64,000 nt of DNA. It comes from Verrucomicrobiaceae bacterium (GTDB taxonomy: Bacteria; Verrucomicrobiota; Verrucomicrobiae; Verrucomicrobiales; Akkermansiaceae). Below are positions 38,625-46,915 of the stretch, piece by piece. The stretch lies in assembly GCA_003820635.1 (NCBI GenBank), contig RPOS01000015.1, positions 7,730 through 71,729 of the forward strand, in the 5' to 3' direction. A model generated the notes under the pieces. It saw only the letters and a list, made by a program, of their open reading frames with translations. It ran no database searches and was not told the DNA's origin. How positions within the stretch are numbered: the stretch's first letter is position 1; each line of letters begins with the position of its first letter. The translations under genes were made by a program, and so were the position numbers.

Positions 38625-39277
38625 GACTCTATCGTGGTTGGACTGGCGGGTGCCGCCTCGGTGTTCATTTCGTCGAGCCGGTCCCACAGCAGGCGCGGCT
38701 CGAAGCGCATCGCCGCGAACATGGTAAGCACGACCACGCCGGCGAATGCAAGCGCTCCCGGCCCGGGGGTGACCGCCATGTAGTTGCCGAGTTGCACCAC
38801 CGAGACCATGATGCCGACCACGAAGATGTCGATCATCGACCAGCGGCCGAGCAGCTCGGTAACCAGGTAAACCCGGCCGAGAGCTTCTGGCGACGGATGC
38901 ATCTTGCCGCTGGCCGCCGCGCACAGCCAGCTCAGCGCGGCGATCCTGAGGAACGGAATCAGGATGGAGGCGGTGAAAATCACGATGGCGATCGGGTAGG
39001 CACCGGTTTCCCAAAAGGTCATCATGCCGCCGATGATCGTGTGGTGCGTGACCACGCCGATCTCCACAGTCGTCATGATCGGCAGCAGGTGGGACGGGAT
39101 GTAGAGCGCGCCGGCGGCGATCATCAGCGCGACCGTGCCCTCCAGGCTGGCCGGCTTGCGCAGGTGAAGGCTGGTGCCGCAGCGCGGGCAGTGCCCGAGC
39201 GCCACCGGCGAGACCTTGCCGCAAGTGCGGCAGCAGGCCAGCCCGCGGTCGGCGGCTTTTGGAAATGGCGCGCTCAT
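38621..39277 (-). CDS. PqiA-like protein, second half (separate gene)
   Basis: A 218-residue protein from the ATG at 39277. A zinc-ribbon-like start, 'LACCRTCGKVSPVALGHCPR' with two CxxC pairs, is followed by four transmembrane segments and 'LLGRWSMIDIFVVGIMVSVV', the conserved PqiA helix motif. E. coli PqiA is one chain of about 417 residues with two such units; here each unit has its own gene, coupled by ATGA. PqiA is the inner-membrane partner thought to feed lipids to PqiB. Confidence 0.85.
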   Translation of the reverse strand: MSAPFPKAADRGLACCRTCGKVSPVALGHCPRCGTSLHLRKPASLEGTVALMIAAGALYIPSHLLPIMTTVEIGVVTHHTIIGGMMTFWETGAYPIAIVIFTASILIPFLRIAALSWLCAAASGKMHPSPEALGRVYLVTELLGRWSMIDIFVVGIMVSVVQLGNYMAVTPGPGALAFAGVVVLTMFAAMRFEPRLLWDRLDEMNTEAAPASPTTIES

Positions 39278-39939
39278 CGTTGCGCCACCTCCAGCCTGTC
39301 CCAGAGTTCTTCGCGGTCGATGCCGGCCACTGCGGCGGCCATGCACAGCATCACGCCGGCAAAGGCCCAGAAGCCGATGCCGAAATGCACGTCCGCCACC
39401 TTTGCCAGCTTGAGCAGGCTGACCAGCACGCCTAACAGGAAAACCTCCACCATGTTCCAGGGCTCGCTGAGATACATCCACTTGGCCGCAGTGAAGGCTC
39501 CCGGCGCCATGCGGCCGAACATCAGCGGCAGGCAGACATAGATCATCCCGCCGGCCAGCAGCAGCGGTGTGACGATGGTGAACAGGATGATCGACACGCC
39601 CAGAATCGGCGCGTTCTCATCGATGAGTGCGGTGGCCGCGCCGGTGAGGGTGAGGTTGCGCCGCATCATGGCCGCATCCATCGTCAGGAACGGAAACATG
39701 TGCACCAGCACCATCATCAGCAGGGCCGCCAGCGAGAATGCCGAGGCGCGCGCCAGCGAGGCCGGCCGGTTCTGATAGAGCAGCGCGCCGCAGCGGATGC
39801 AGCGCGCGGCGGTGCCTTCTTCGACGGGAAACGATTGATGCAGTGTGTCGCAGAAATGGCAGGCCGAGTAGTGCGGTCCGCCGGGCGGCCTGGGCCACGA
39901 GAGCATCGCCCGCCAGGTTTTGGAAAAGCCTTTTTTCAT
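39274..39939 (-). CDS. PqiA-like protein, first half (separate gene)
   Basis: A 221-residue protein with a zinc-ribbon-like motif, 'CHFCDTLHQSF' plus 'RCIRCGALLYQ', followed by four transmembrane segments and 'LSEPWNMVEVFLLGVLVSLL', parallel to 'LLGRWSMIDIFVVGIMVSVV' in the next gene. The two halves are clear paralogues. The ATG overlaps the stop of the FAH-family gene (ATGA at 39936-39939), so a metabolic gene is coupled to a lipid-transport operon. Confidence 0.85.
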   Translation of the reverse strand: MKKGFSKTWRAMLSWPRPPGGPHYSACHFCDTLHQSFPVEEGTAARCIRCGALLYQNRPASLARASAFSLAALLMMVLVHMFPFLTMDAAMMRRNLTLTGAATALIDENAPILGVSIILFTIVTPLLLAGGMIYVCLPLMFGRMAPGAFTAAKWMYLSEPWNMVEVFLLGVLVSLLKLAKVADVHFGIGFWAFAGVMLCMAAAVAGIDREELWDRLEVAQR

Positions 39940-40796
39940 GGTTCACGCGTCGCCACCACCCGCTGCGCCAGCTCGCCGAGGCCTTCGACGCCGCATTCCA
40001 CGAAATCCCCGGCCTGCAGGTAGCGCGGCGGAGACATGCCCATCGCCACACCGCCCGGCGTGCCGGTGGCCACCACATCCCCGGGAAGCAATGTCATGAA
40101 GCGGCTGATGTAACTCACCAGCTGCCGCACGGAAAACATCATGTCACCCGTCCAGCTGTTCTGGCGCAGCTCGCCGTTCACACGGCACCACAGGCGCAGC
40201 TTCTGGGAATCGGTGATTTCATCCGCAGTGGTCAGCCACGGGCCCATCGGCGCGAAGCTGTCCGCGCTTTTGCCCTTGGTCCACTGGCCGCCCATTTCCT
40301 TTTGGAAGGCGCGCTCGGAAAAGTCGCAGAAGGTCGCGTAGCCTGCCACGTGATCGAGCGCCTCGATCTCTTTCACATAAGTCGCCGTTTTGCCGATCAC
40401 CACCGCGAGTTCCACCTCGTAGTCGAGCTTCATCGCGCCGCGCGGGATGACCACGTCATCGAAGGGGCCGCTCCACGCGCTGGTGGCCTTCATGAAAAGC
40501 GTCGGCTCGGTGGGAATGCCCTCGCCGAGTTCCTTGGCGTGGTCGAGGTAGTTCTTGCCCACGCAGACGAGTTTGGACGGGCGGTTCACTGGCGGGCCGA
40601 GCCGCGTGCGCGGGTCCACCACGCCGCCGCCCGGGCAGCCGTCCGCCACCCACTCGGCCAGCGCCTCCAGCCCGCCGGAGGCGAAAAACCCCTCGTCGTA
40701 GTCATGAAACTCGCCGCTCGCGTCCAACCTGCGGCCATCCGCCAGCTGCACGCCCGGCTCCTCGCGTCCCTCGTCACCGAATCGGATCAATTTCAT
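39936..40796 (-). CDS. Fumarylacetoacetate hydrolase (FAH) family protein
   Basis: A 286-residue protein of the FAH superfamily. The motifs are 'VCVGKNYLDHAKELGE' (active-site His), 'MKLDYEVELAVVIGK' (metal-binding Glu), 'FCDFSERAFQKEMGGQWTKG' and 'GDVVATGTPGGVAMG'. Stand-alone proteins of this type hydrolyse or decarboxylate diketo acids, for example 2,4-diketo-3-deoxy-fuconate, oxaloacetate or acylpyruvates. No sugar-acid pathway genes are adjacent to choose between these. It heads the Pqi operon through an ATGA overlap. Confidence 0.85.
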   Translation of the reverse strand: MKLIRFGDEGREEPGVQLADGRRLDASGEFHDYDEGFFASGGLEALAEWVADGCPGGGVVDPRTRLGPPVNRPSKLVCVGKNYLDHAKELGEGIPTEPTLFMKATSAWSGPFDDVVIPRGAMKLDYEVELAVVIGKTATYVKEIEALDHVAGYATFCDFSERAFQKEMGGQWTKGKSADSFAPMGPWLTTADEITDSQKLRLWCRVNGELRQNSWTGDMMFSVRQLVSYISRFMTLLPGDVVATGTPGGVAMGMSPPRYLQAGDFVECGVEGLGELAQRVVATREP

Positions 40797-41131
40797 TGCG
40801 GTGTCCCATAGCTGATTCAGAGGCGTTCCGGAATTGGAAAAATCCCGGACCTAAAGACCGCGGGGTGCGGCAAAATAGAAGCGGCCCGACCGATCATCCC
40901 CCAAGGAAAACCCAATAACCCGGGAGGCATCTCAGTCGGACCGCCTTGTCTTGCGACGCGCGGAACCTGTGCCATGCCATACCCGTCCGCAAGGCTTTTA
41001 TTTGCAAAATCTCCTTGTCGCCCGGCGGCCTCTGGTTCAATAAAAATGCTATGGCAGTTAGGCTGGCGCAGGGCGTTTTCCCCTGCAATCGTCCCGCCAA
41101 GCCCCAGTTTCACCCCAACCTTTTTTGAATC
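40797..41131. other. 335-base divergent intergenic region, no gene seen
   Basis: This lies between the FAH-family gene (leftward) and prsT (rightward) and must hold both promoters. It is less GC-rich than the coding sequence near 41030-41060. I see no convincing RNA structure, sigma-54 type (GG-N10-GC) element or repeat unit here. Confidence 0.5.
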
Positions 41132-44062
41132 GTGCGAAATTTCCGACGAATGCTGCCTCCTTTGTCCTCTGCCGGCAGACTGGTTTTTCTGACAGGTGCC
41201 ATCTGTGCCCTGATCACCGGCTGCAAGGATCGCGATCCCGACGGCAGCGCCAGCCTGCAAAAGGCTGAAAAACACTTTGCCGCCGGTGACTACGGCAGCG
41301 CCGAGGTGGAATACAAGAACGCGCTCAGCGCCAACCCGCGGAACATGACCGCGCTGTTGCGGTTGGCGGATATCTGGGAGGCGCGCGGCGGGCCTTTTCA
41401 AGCGGCGATTCTTTTCCGCAACGTCAGGAATCTGGATCCGTCCAATGCCAAAGCGCGGCTGGGCATGGCGGGATTTCATCTCACCATTGGCGATCGGAGC
41501 GGCGCCCGCAACGAGGTGCTCGAGGTTTTGAAAACCACGCCCGACGACCGGGATGCGCTGGTGATCCTCGCCAAGGCGGCGGGCAACGAACAGGAAATCA
41601 ATGATGTGGAAGCGAGACTGGCTTTCCCGGGGGCGGAAGAGGACGCGCGGATCTGGCTCGCCAAGAGCATCCTGGCCATGGGCCGCCGCGATGCCGATGC
41701 CGCCGGGCAGGCTTTGCAGCGCGCCATCGAGCTCGACGCGAAATCGCCCGCCCCTTACGTTTACAAGGCCAGATGGCATCTAGCGCGCAATGAGGCCGCC
41801 GCAGCGGACGAGTGCCTGCAAACAGCGCTGCGGCTGGCACCGCTGCGCTCGCCGGAAAGACTGGCCTATGCCTCGTTCCTGCTCTCTGCGGGCAAGCGCG
41901 ACGAAGCGGTGGCCCTGCTGGAAAGCACCACCAAGGAAGCGCCGGATTTCATCGCCGCATGGCGCCTGCTCGCCAGGCTGGCGCTCAGCGAGAACGATCA
42001 CGAAAATGCGCGCAAGCTACTGCAGAAAGTGTCTGCCTGGGATGCGATGGATTTCGAGGCGAGCGTCCTGATGGCGATGCTCCACCTCTCGGAAAAGGAC
42101 GAGGCCGGCCGCGACACGGCGATCGAATTGCTGGAAAAGATCAGAACCATGTATCCGCCGAATGCTCTGGTGGAGTATTGCCTGGCCCGCGGCCGTCTGG
42201 CCTCGGGGGAAGTGGAGCCCGCCATCGAGGCACTCAGCCGCGCGCTGCGGGTGGAGCCGGACATGCGCGATGCGGTCATCATGCAAGGCGGCCTCAAGCT
42301 CTCGCGGCGCCAATTTGACGAGGTGATTTCCCTGATGGAGCCCTATCTAGGCAACCATCCGGCGGACGTCGATGCGCTGCTGATGCTTTCGGAGGCATAC
42401 CGCATGTCCGGCAGCCCGGCCAAGTCCTGGGCGGTGCTTTCCACTGTCACGGACGCGCCGGAACAGAACCCGCGCTGGCACATGGAAACGGGCCTCGTGG
42501 CAAAGGATCTGCGCAAGTATGACGAGGCCCGCAGCGCCTTTGAAAAGGTGGAAACGCTGGATCCTTCCAATCTGAGGGCACCCGCGGAACTGGTGGGGCT
42601 CGATTCCTTCGCTGGAAACCATGCCGCAGCCTTGGAGCGCGCGGAGAAACAACTCAAACTCCACCCCGGAACGGCTGGCCCGTATTACATGCGGGCCACG
42701 GTTCTGGCCAAGCTGAAGCGCCAGGATGAGGCGGCCAATGACCTCAAGCAGGCATTGCAACTCGATCCCAAACTGGTTGCCGCGCATTTGATGCTGGCCC
42801 AGATGCACTCCTCGGCCGGCCGGACCGAGGAGGCGATTGCCCAATTGGAACAGGCGAAAACGGCCATTCCGGGCAATATCCCGGTGCTGTGGACGCTGCT
42901 CGGCCTGTATGATGCGAGCGGTCGCCCGGCGGACGTCAGGAATTGCTATGAGGAAATCCTCAAACAGGACCCCCAATACATTCCCGCATTGAACAACCTC
43001 GCCGTCATTCTGAGCGAATCCGCGGGCGCGGATCTCGAGCGGGCCTATCAGCTTGCCCAGCAGGCCAGCACGCTCAAGCCGGATGTCGCTCTCATCTCCG
43101 ATACCCTCGGCTGGATTCTTTACAAGAAAGGTGAGTTCAACAGAGCCCATCGCTATCTGGCGGACGCCGCAGCCAAGACCCAGGGAGAACCGCTGGTCAA
43201 ATTCCACTACGCCATGTCCTGCCTCGTGATGGGTGAGGAACAGGCGGCCCGCACGGCGCTCAAGCAGGTGCTTGCCGCCGATGCCGGATTTGCCCGCAGG
43301 GCCGAGGCGGAGCAGGCGCTGGCCCGTCTGGACGCCCCGCTTGAGCCGGGAGAGGCAGCCATCCGCGTGCTTGAGGCGAACATCCAGCAGCAGCCGTTGG
43401 ACATGGTTTCCCGACTGAAACTGGGTGGCATGCTCGAAACGGCGGGCAAACAGGCCGAGGCGGCCGGCGTTTACACGGCCGCGCTTGAAACCAATCCGGA
43501 GCTCTATCCGGCGATTTCCCGTCTGGCCCACTTGTATGCCGAGCCATTGGATGATCCGGACAAGGCCTACAAATTCGCCCGGCAGGCGTCGGAGATGGTG
43601 CCGGATGACGCGGCCATTGGCGTGATCATGGCGAGCTTGGCCTTCCGCGCCGGCGAGTTCGAGCGCGCGGATCTCTTGTTCCAGAGCAACCTTGCCAAAA
43701 TCAAGGACAACACCGGCCTGATGTCGCAGGCAGCGTGGGCGGCCTACAGCGTGGGCCGGGTGGGCGATGCGAAAACGCTCATGGAGGCGGTTGTCGCAGG
43801 CTCCAAGGATCAGGGCGAGCGCGCGGCCGCGCAGCTTTTCATCGATTTGCAGGACGAGGCCCGCGCGTCCGGCCTGATCGAGGGGGCATTGGCCAAGAAT
43901 CCCGAATATGTCCCCGCGCTCATGGCGCGTGCCGATGCTGCCGGGAAAAACGATCCCAAGGCCGCCATGCAGGGCTATGAGGAGGTGCTGAAGATTTATC
44001 CGAAATTCGCCCCGGCCAGCGAGGCCATCGCACGCATCCGCGCGGCGGAATCGCAGCAGTGA
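41132..44062 (+). CDS. PrsT-like TPR lipoprotein of the exosortase system
   Basis: A 976-residue lipoprotein. The signal ends at Cys31 in 'AICALITGCKDRD'. The rest is at least 20 TPR-like helix pairs, starting with 'QKAEKHFAAGDYGSAEVEYK' followed by 'NALSANPRNMTALLRLADIW' and continuing to the C-terminus ('GYEEVLKIYPKFAPASEAIA'). Length, lipidation and the first repeat match PrsT, the TPR protein that accompanies exosortase loci of EPS-producing bacteria. The neighbouring exosortase and FemAB genes support this. The start is the GTG at 41132; an ATG at 41150 is also possible. It converges on the exosortase gene with a 12-base gap. It may organise polysaccharide export or protein anchoring at the outer membrane. 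Confidence 0.75.
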   Translation: MRNFRRMLPPLSSAGRLVFLTGAICALITGCKDRDPDGSASLQKAEKHFAAGDYGSAEVEYKNALSANPRNMTALLRLADIWEARGGPFQAAILFRNVRNLDPSNAKARLGMAGFHLTIGDRSGARNEVLEVLKTTPDDRDALVILAKAAGNEQEINDVEARLAFPGAEEDARIWLAKSILAMGRRDADAAGQALQRAIELDAKSPAPYVYKARWHLARNEAAAADECLQTALRLAPLRSPERLAYASFLLSAGKRDEAVALLESTTKEAPDFIAAWRLLARLALSENDHENARKLLQKVSAWDAMDFEASVLMAMLHLSEKDEAGRDTAIELLEKIRTMYPPNALVEYCLARGRLASGEVEPAIEALSRALRVEPDMRDAVIMQGGLKLSRRQFDEVISLMEPYLGNHPADVDALLMLSEAYRMSGSPAKSWAVLSTVTDAPEQNPRWHMETGLVAKDLRKYDEARSAFEKVETLDPSNLRAPAELVGLDSFAGNHAAALERAEKQLKLHPGTAGPYYMRATVLAKLKRQDEAANDLKQALQLDPKLVAAHLMLAQMHSSAGRTEEAIAQLEQAKTAIPGNIPVLWTLLGLYDASGRPADVRNCYEEILKQDPQYIPALNNLAVILSESAGADLERAYQLAQQASTLKPDVALISDTLGWILYKKGEFNRAHRYLADAAAKTQGEPLVKFHYAMSCLVMGEEQAARTALKQVLAADAGFARRAEAEQALARLDAPLEPGEAAIRVLEANIQQQPLDMVSRLKLGGMLETAGKQAEAAGVYTAALETNPELYPAISRLAHLYAEPLDDPDKAYKFARQASEMVPDDAAIGVIMASLAFRAGEFERADLLFQSNLAKIKDNTGLMSQAAWAAYSVGRVGDAKTLMEAVVAGSKDQGERAAAQLFIDLQDEARASGLIEGALAKNPEYVPALMARADAAGKNDPKAAMQGYEEVLKIYPKFAPASEAIARIRAAESQQ

Positions 44063-44074
44063 ACGATGCCCGGA

Positions 44075-45010
44075 TCAGTCCTGAGGCGGCACGCCTGGGG
44101 TCTCGGCAGTCTTTTCCTCCAATGGCTTGGAGCGGTTGCCGAGCTTGCGGAAGACCAGCAGCAAGGCAAAGAGCGGCAGCAGGGAGATTGCGAAAAACAC
44201 CGGCCCGCCACGGTGGTGGATGGCCGAGTGGATCATGTCCGGCCCGTAGTGGGTGCACAGCCAGCCGAGGGTGACGATCCGGAAGGCGTTGCGCAAAATC
44301 CCGAGCGGAATCACCAGCAAGGTGAGCACCGCGCGTTGCCATGGCCGCTCCAGCAAGAGCTGGCCCGCCACCAGGCTGGTGATGAACAGCACCAGGGTGG
44401 AGCGGATGCCGCTGCACTCGGGAGCCACCATGATGCTGATGTTTGGCAGTTGGAAGGATAGGCCCGTGCGGAAGTTCGGCACGTCCACGAGCGGAAACAA
44501 CCACGAGGTGACCTCGGCCGAGGCATGCTGGAGCCACTTTTCAATCAACTCCACCAACTCCGGTGGAATGGGCGCCATGAACACGAGAAACGCGGCGGGA
44601 AACACCAAGCCGGACATCAAGCGACCGCCCAGCGTCCACACCGCCAGCGCCACCCAGCCGGCCACAAAGGCAAGCGTGCGCAGACTCAATATGCCGACAT
44701 CGACTCCCTCCACCGCCGTGCCGCTGTGACGGAATGAGAGCACCAACAAGAGCAGGGAGATGGCAGCCAGCACGAGCGGCACGCCCGGCGCGCGGGAATG
44801 CACGAATTCCAGATCCTGCCGGCGGCAGGAGACCAGGAATGCGCTGACGAAGGGGATCAGCAGGATGTAGGAGAACAGGTCGTCATTCAGGGCGTAGCGG
44901 ACCAATGCGGCCAGAGTGGTTGCAAAGGCCGCGATCAGCAGGATCGAGCCGATGCCAAACCGCTTCAAGTGGCGGTGGAATGTTTCCGGAATGGGCGGAT
45001 GATGGGACAT
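44075..45010 (-). CDS. Exosortase-family transpeptidase
   Basis: A 311-residue membrane protein with about eight transmembrane helices. The catalytic Cys199 lies in 'IMVAPECSGIRSTLVLFI', Arg residues in 'IPLGILRNAFRIVTL' (about 240-244), and the His in 'MIHSAIHHRGGPVFF' (about 265). This Cys-Arg-His set defines exosortases, which recognise C-terminal PEP-CTERM-like sorting signals. Verrucomicrobial members (XrtC type) use VPDSG-CTERM signals; the subtype is not settled here. No protein in the window carries a recognisable CTERM sorting tail, so the substrates lie elsewhere. The gene follows the FemAB gene by 21 bases. Confidence 0.85.
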   Translation of the reverse strand: MSHHPPIPETFHRHLKRFGIGSILLIAAFATTLAALVRYALNDDLFSYILLIPFVSAFLVSCRRQDLEFVHSRAPGVPLVLAAISLLLLVLSFRHSGTAVEGVDVGILSLRTLAFVAGWVALAVWTLGGRLMSGLVFPAAFLVFMAPIPPELVELIEKWLQHASAEVTSWLFPLVDVPNFRTGLSFQLPNISIMVAPECSGIRSTLVLFITSLVAGQLLLERPWQRAVLTLLVIPLGILRNAFRIVTLGWLCTHYGPDMIHSAIHHRGGPVFFAISLLPLFALLLVFRKLGNRSKPLEEKTAETPGVPPQD

Positions 45011-45031
45011 CAGGGCAGCGGGATGGGGAAT

Positions 45032-46123
45032 TCAAGCCATGTGCGGATAGACCAGTGAGCCGATGAGGCGCGAAACCGGCAACGGGATACGGCGGAAAAC
45101 CGCATGATGCCAGCCCTGTTGCGGGTTTTGTCCAGCCACGAATTTTCCCTCGCCGGGTGAGTAGCGATGGTAGATGAACTCGTTTTCGGTGGTGCCCCAC
45201 GCCAGTTTGAAGCGCCGCAGGCCGGGATTGTCCGTCTCGCTGCGGCCCATGTGGAGATCCCGCATGCCATCCGCCGCCATCCGCCGGATCGCCTCCCACA
45301 TCAGCAGGTTGTTGGCGCGCAGATGCTGGGACGCGAGGTCCGAGGCACCGAACTTGAAGATGGCACGGGAGCCGAAGTGCATGAAAACCGCCGCTGCGAC
45401 CGCCTTGCCCCGGTGGGATGCCAGAAAAACCGTGGCGAGACCGGGTTCCATCAGGTGGCGGCGGATGTTGGAGAAAAACGCGTACGGCTGCGGCGGGGCT
45501 CCGTGGCGCTTGCGGGTGAGGCAATGCAGGCGGAAGAATTGTTTCATGGCCGTTTCATCCCTGCCGGTGGAGATGACCACCCCGGAATCGCGGGCTTTGT
45601 GGACGGACCGTCTCGCCGCCCCGTCCACGCCCGCCCACAGGAAATCCTCGTCCTTGGCCAACTCCAGTTGGTGGGTGAGATAGCGCACGCCGGCCGGAGC
45701 GACCTCGGGAATCCCGCCGCGGCCGCGGAACTCGACGTAGCGCCACGCGCGCTCCCCGGCATGCTGCACGGCGGCTTCCACCAGCGGGCGCGCATCGCAT
45801 CCTGGCGCACTGAGCGGATCGCAGCCATCGGTGAACGGCAGCGAGACGCCGCGCCGGCCCGTCCACCTGCTGGAAACTTCCATCACCGGCAGCATGCCGC
45901 CGAATCCGCCAGCCCGGGCGGTGACGAAGTAACACGGCGAATAGCCGTAGCTCTCGTGCAGCACGCGCGCCCATCCGGCGCTGTGAAAGCATGTGGCCTC
46001 CGGGAAGGCGGAAATCCTGCGGTCCCATGCCGGATCCTCCAGCGGATTGACCGTCGCAACTCCGGCCGCCTCAAGGCCGGGACTTGCGGAATCTCGGGCG
46101 GAGTTTGTTTTTCCGGTGATCAA
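45032..46123 (-). CDS. FemAB-family protein of the exosortase/PEP-CTERM type
   Basis: A 363-residue GNAT-fold (FemAB) protein. The segments 'AWDRRISAFPEATCFHSAGW', 'LPFTDGCDPLS', 'TRKRHGAPPQPYAFFSNIRR', 'FKFGASDLASQHLRANNLLM' and 'HMGRSETDNPGLRRFKLAWG' match the FemAB proteins that accompany exosortases. These may transfer an amino acid or build part of a surface polymer; the reaction is not known. The true start is uncertain: the frame is open to 46231, but its first 35 codons come from a palindromic repeat (46164-46223), so the TTG at 46123 is preferred. It forms an operon with the exosortase. Confidence 0.78.
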   Translation of the reverse strand: MITGKTNSARDSASPGLEAAGVATVNPLEDPAWDRRISAFPEATCFHSAGWARVLHESYGYSPCYFVTARAGGFGGMLPVMEVSSRWTGRRGVSLPFTDGCDPLSAPGCDARPLVEAAVQHAGERAWRYVEFRGRGGIPEVAPAGVRYLTHQLELAKDEDFLWAGVDGAARRSVHKARDSGVVISTGRDETAMKQFFRLHCLTRKRHGAPPQPYAFFSNIRRHLMEPGLATVFLASHRGKAVAAAVFMHFGSRAIFKFGASDLASQHLRANNLLMWEAIRRMAADGMRDLHMGRSETDNPGLRRFKLAWGTTENEFIYHRYSPGEGKFVAGQNPQQGWHHAVFRRIPLPVSRLIGSLVYPHMA

Positions 46124-46163
46124 CGGGTGACAGTGCCTTGCGCGGGTGGAGTGGGAAAAAGAA

Positions 46164-46223
46164 GGAAGCGCGGACCTCACTCCGCCCTGCGCCGGAAAAT
46201 CAGGCGGACTGAAGTCCGCGCTC
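46164..46223. repeat. Imperfect inverted repeat of the GCGGACT family
   Basis: The left arm starts GGAAGCGCGGAC and the right arm ends GTCCGCGCTCC, giving a stem of about 20 bp with few mismatches. The right arm (46202-46223) contains GGACTGAAGTCCGCGCTCC, the reverse complement of the hairpin arm inside uvrA at 32884-32902. It occupies the gap between gspG and the FemAB gene and may terminate the gspG transcript. Confidence 0.75.
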
Positions 46224-46234
46224 CGTGGCACGCG

Positions 46235-46828
46235 TCAGAAATTCCGAATGTCGTCGCGGTTTTCGGCATGGTTCGGAGTATCAGGCCTGCTTTTGCCATC
46301 CTTACCCATGGACCACAGGTCAAAATCCGGATTCTGGGCGTTGTTTCCCGTCCGGTAGCGATAGTTGGCGCCCCATGGATCGATGATCTTGAGGTTTGCC
46401 GGCGGGACAGTGGCGGTGCTTGGGTTCACCCATCCCTGTTTGCTGTTTCTCGGGTCCAGTTCCGTAAGATAGATCTTGGTGGCCTTGGTTCCCCAATTGG
46501 CGGGTGGGGTGTTTGGATTTGTGTAATCGAAGCCCTCTTTGAATAATGCTTGGTAGAGCACCTGGCTGGCATCCCCGCTTGCGGCGGTGGCGGCGGTGCC
46601 ACCGAAGGCGGTGGTTGTTCCCGGATAAGCACCCATATCGATCTTGTATTCCTCGATGGCCTTGGAGAGCAGGGCGATCTGGACCTTGGCTTTCTCGCGG
46701 GCTTGTTTTTCGCTCACGTAACCCATGCCGCCGATCACGAGCCCGGCGAGGATGACGATGATGGTGATGACCGCCATCAACTCAATGAGAGTGAAGGCGG
46801 CGGGATGGCGGCGGGATGGAATTGTCAT
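46235..46828 (-). CDS. gspG: GspG-like major pseudopilin
   Basis: A 197-residue protein from the ATG at 46828. The prepilin start is 'MTIPSRRHPAAFTLIELMAV': short basic leader, then FTLIE and a hydrophobic helix. The residue before Phe is Ala instead of the usual Gly. The C-terminal part has the GspG features 'DMGAYPGTTTAFG', 'IIDPWGANYRYRTG' and 'DFDLWSMGKDGKS', the calcium-binding region. It forms the pseudopilus of type II secretion. It ends the operon gspE-gspE-gspF-gspG. The in-frame sequence upstream of 46828 is repeat-derived and not part of the gene. Confidence 0.88.
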   Translation of the reverse strand: MTIPSRRHPAAFTLIELMAVITIIVILAGLVIGGMGYVSEKQAREKAKVQIALLSKAIEEYKIDMGAYPGTTTAFGGTAATAASGDASQVLYQALFKEGFDYTNPNTPPANWGTKATKIYLTELDPRNSKQGWVNPSTATVPPANLKIIDPWGANYRYRTGNNAQNPDFDLWSMGKDGKSRPDTPNHAENRDDIRNF

Positions 46829-46849
46829 GGTGATAGGTCTCAAGAAACC

Positions 46850-46876
46850 ACGGATTATGCGGATTTCACGGATTAA
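46850..46876. repeat. Three 9-base units before gspG
   Basis: ACGGATTAT, GCGGATTTC, ACGGATTAA, followed at 46888-46904 by a 6-bp hairpin (CCGGGC, loop GGGAT, GCCCGG). Together they fill the 87-base gap between gspF and gspG. Confidence 0.7.
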
Positions 46877-46915
46877 ACGAGAAGGCGCCGGGCGGGATGC
46901 CCGGGCCACAGCTCC

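Noticed and set aside
40797..41131. A possible riboswitch or sigma-54 promoter before prsT
   Set aside because: No conserved riboswitch core and no GG-N10-GC spacing was found on either strand.
46124..46231. N-terminal extension of the FemAB protein
   Set aside because: The extension is encoded by a palindromic repeat and lacks family similarity.
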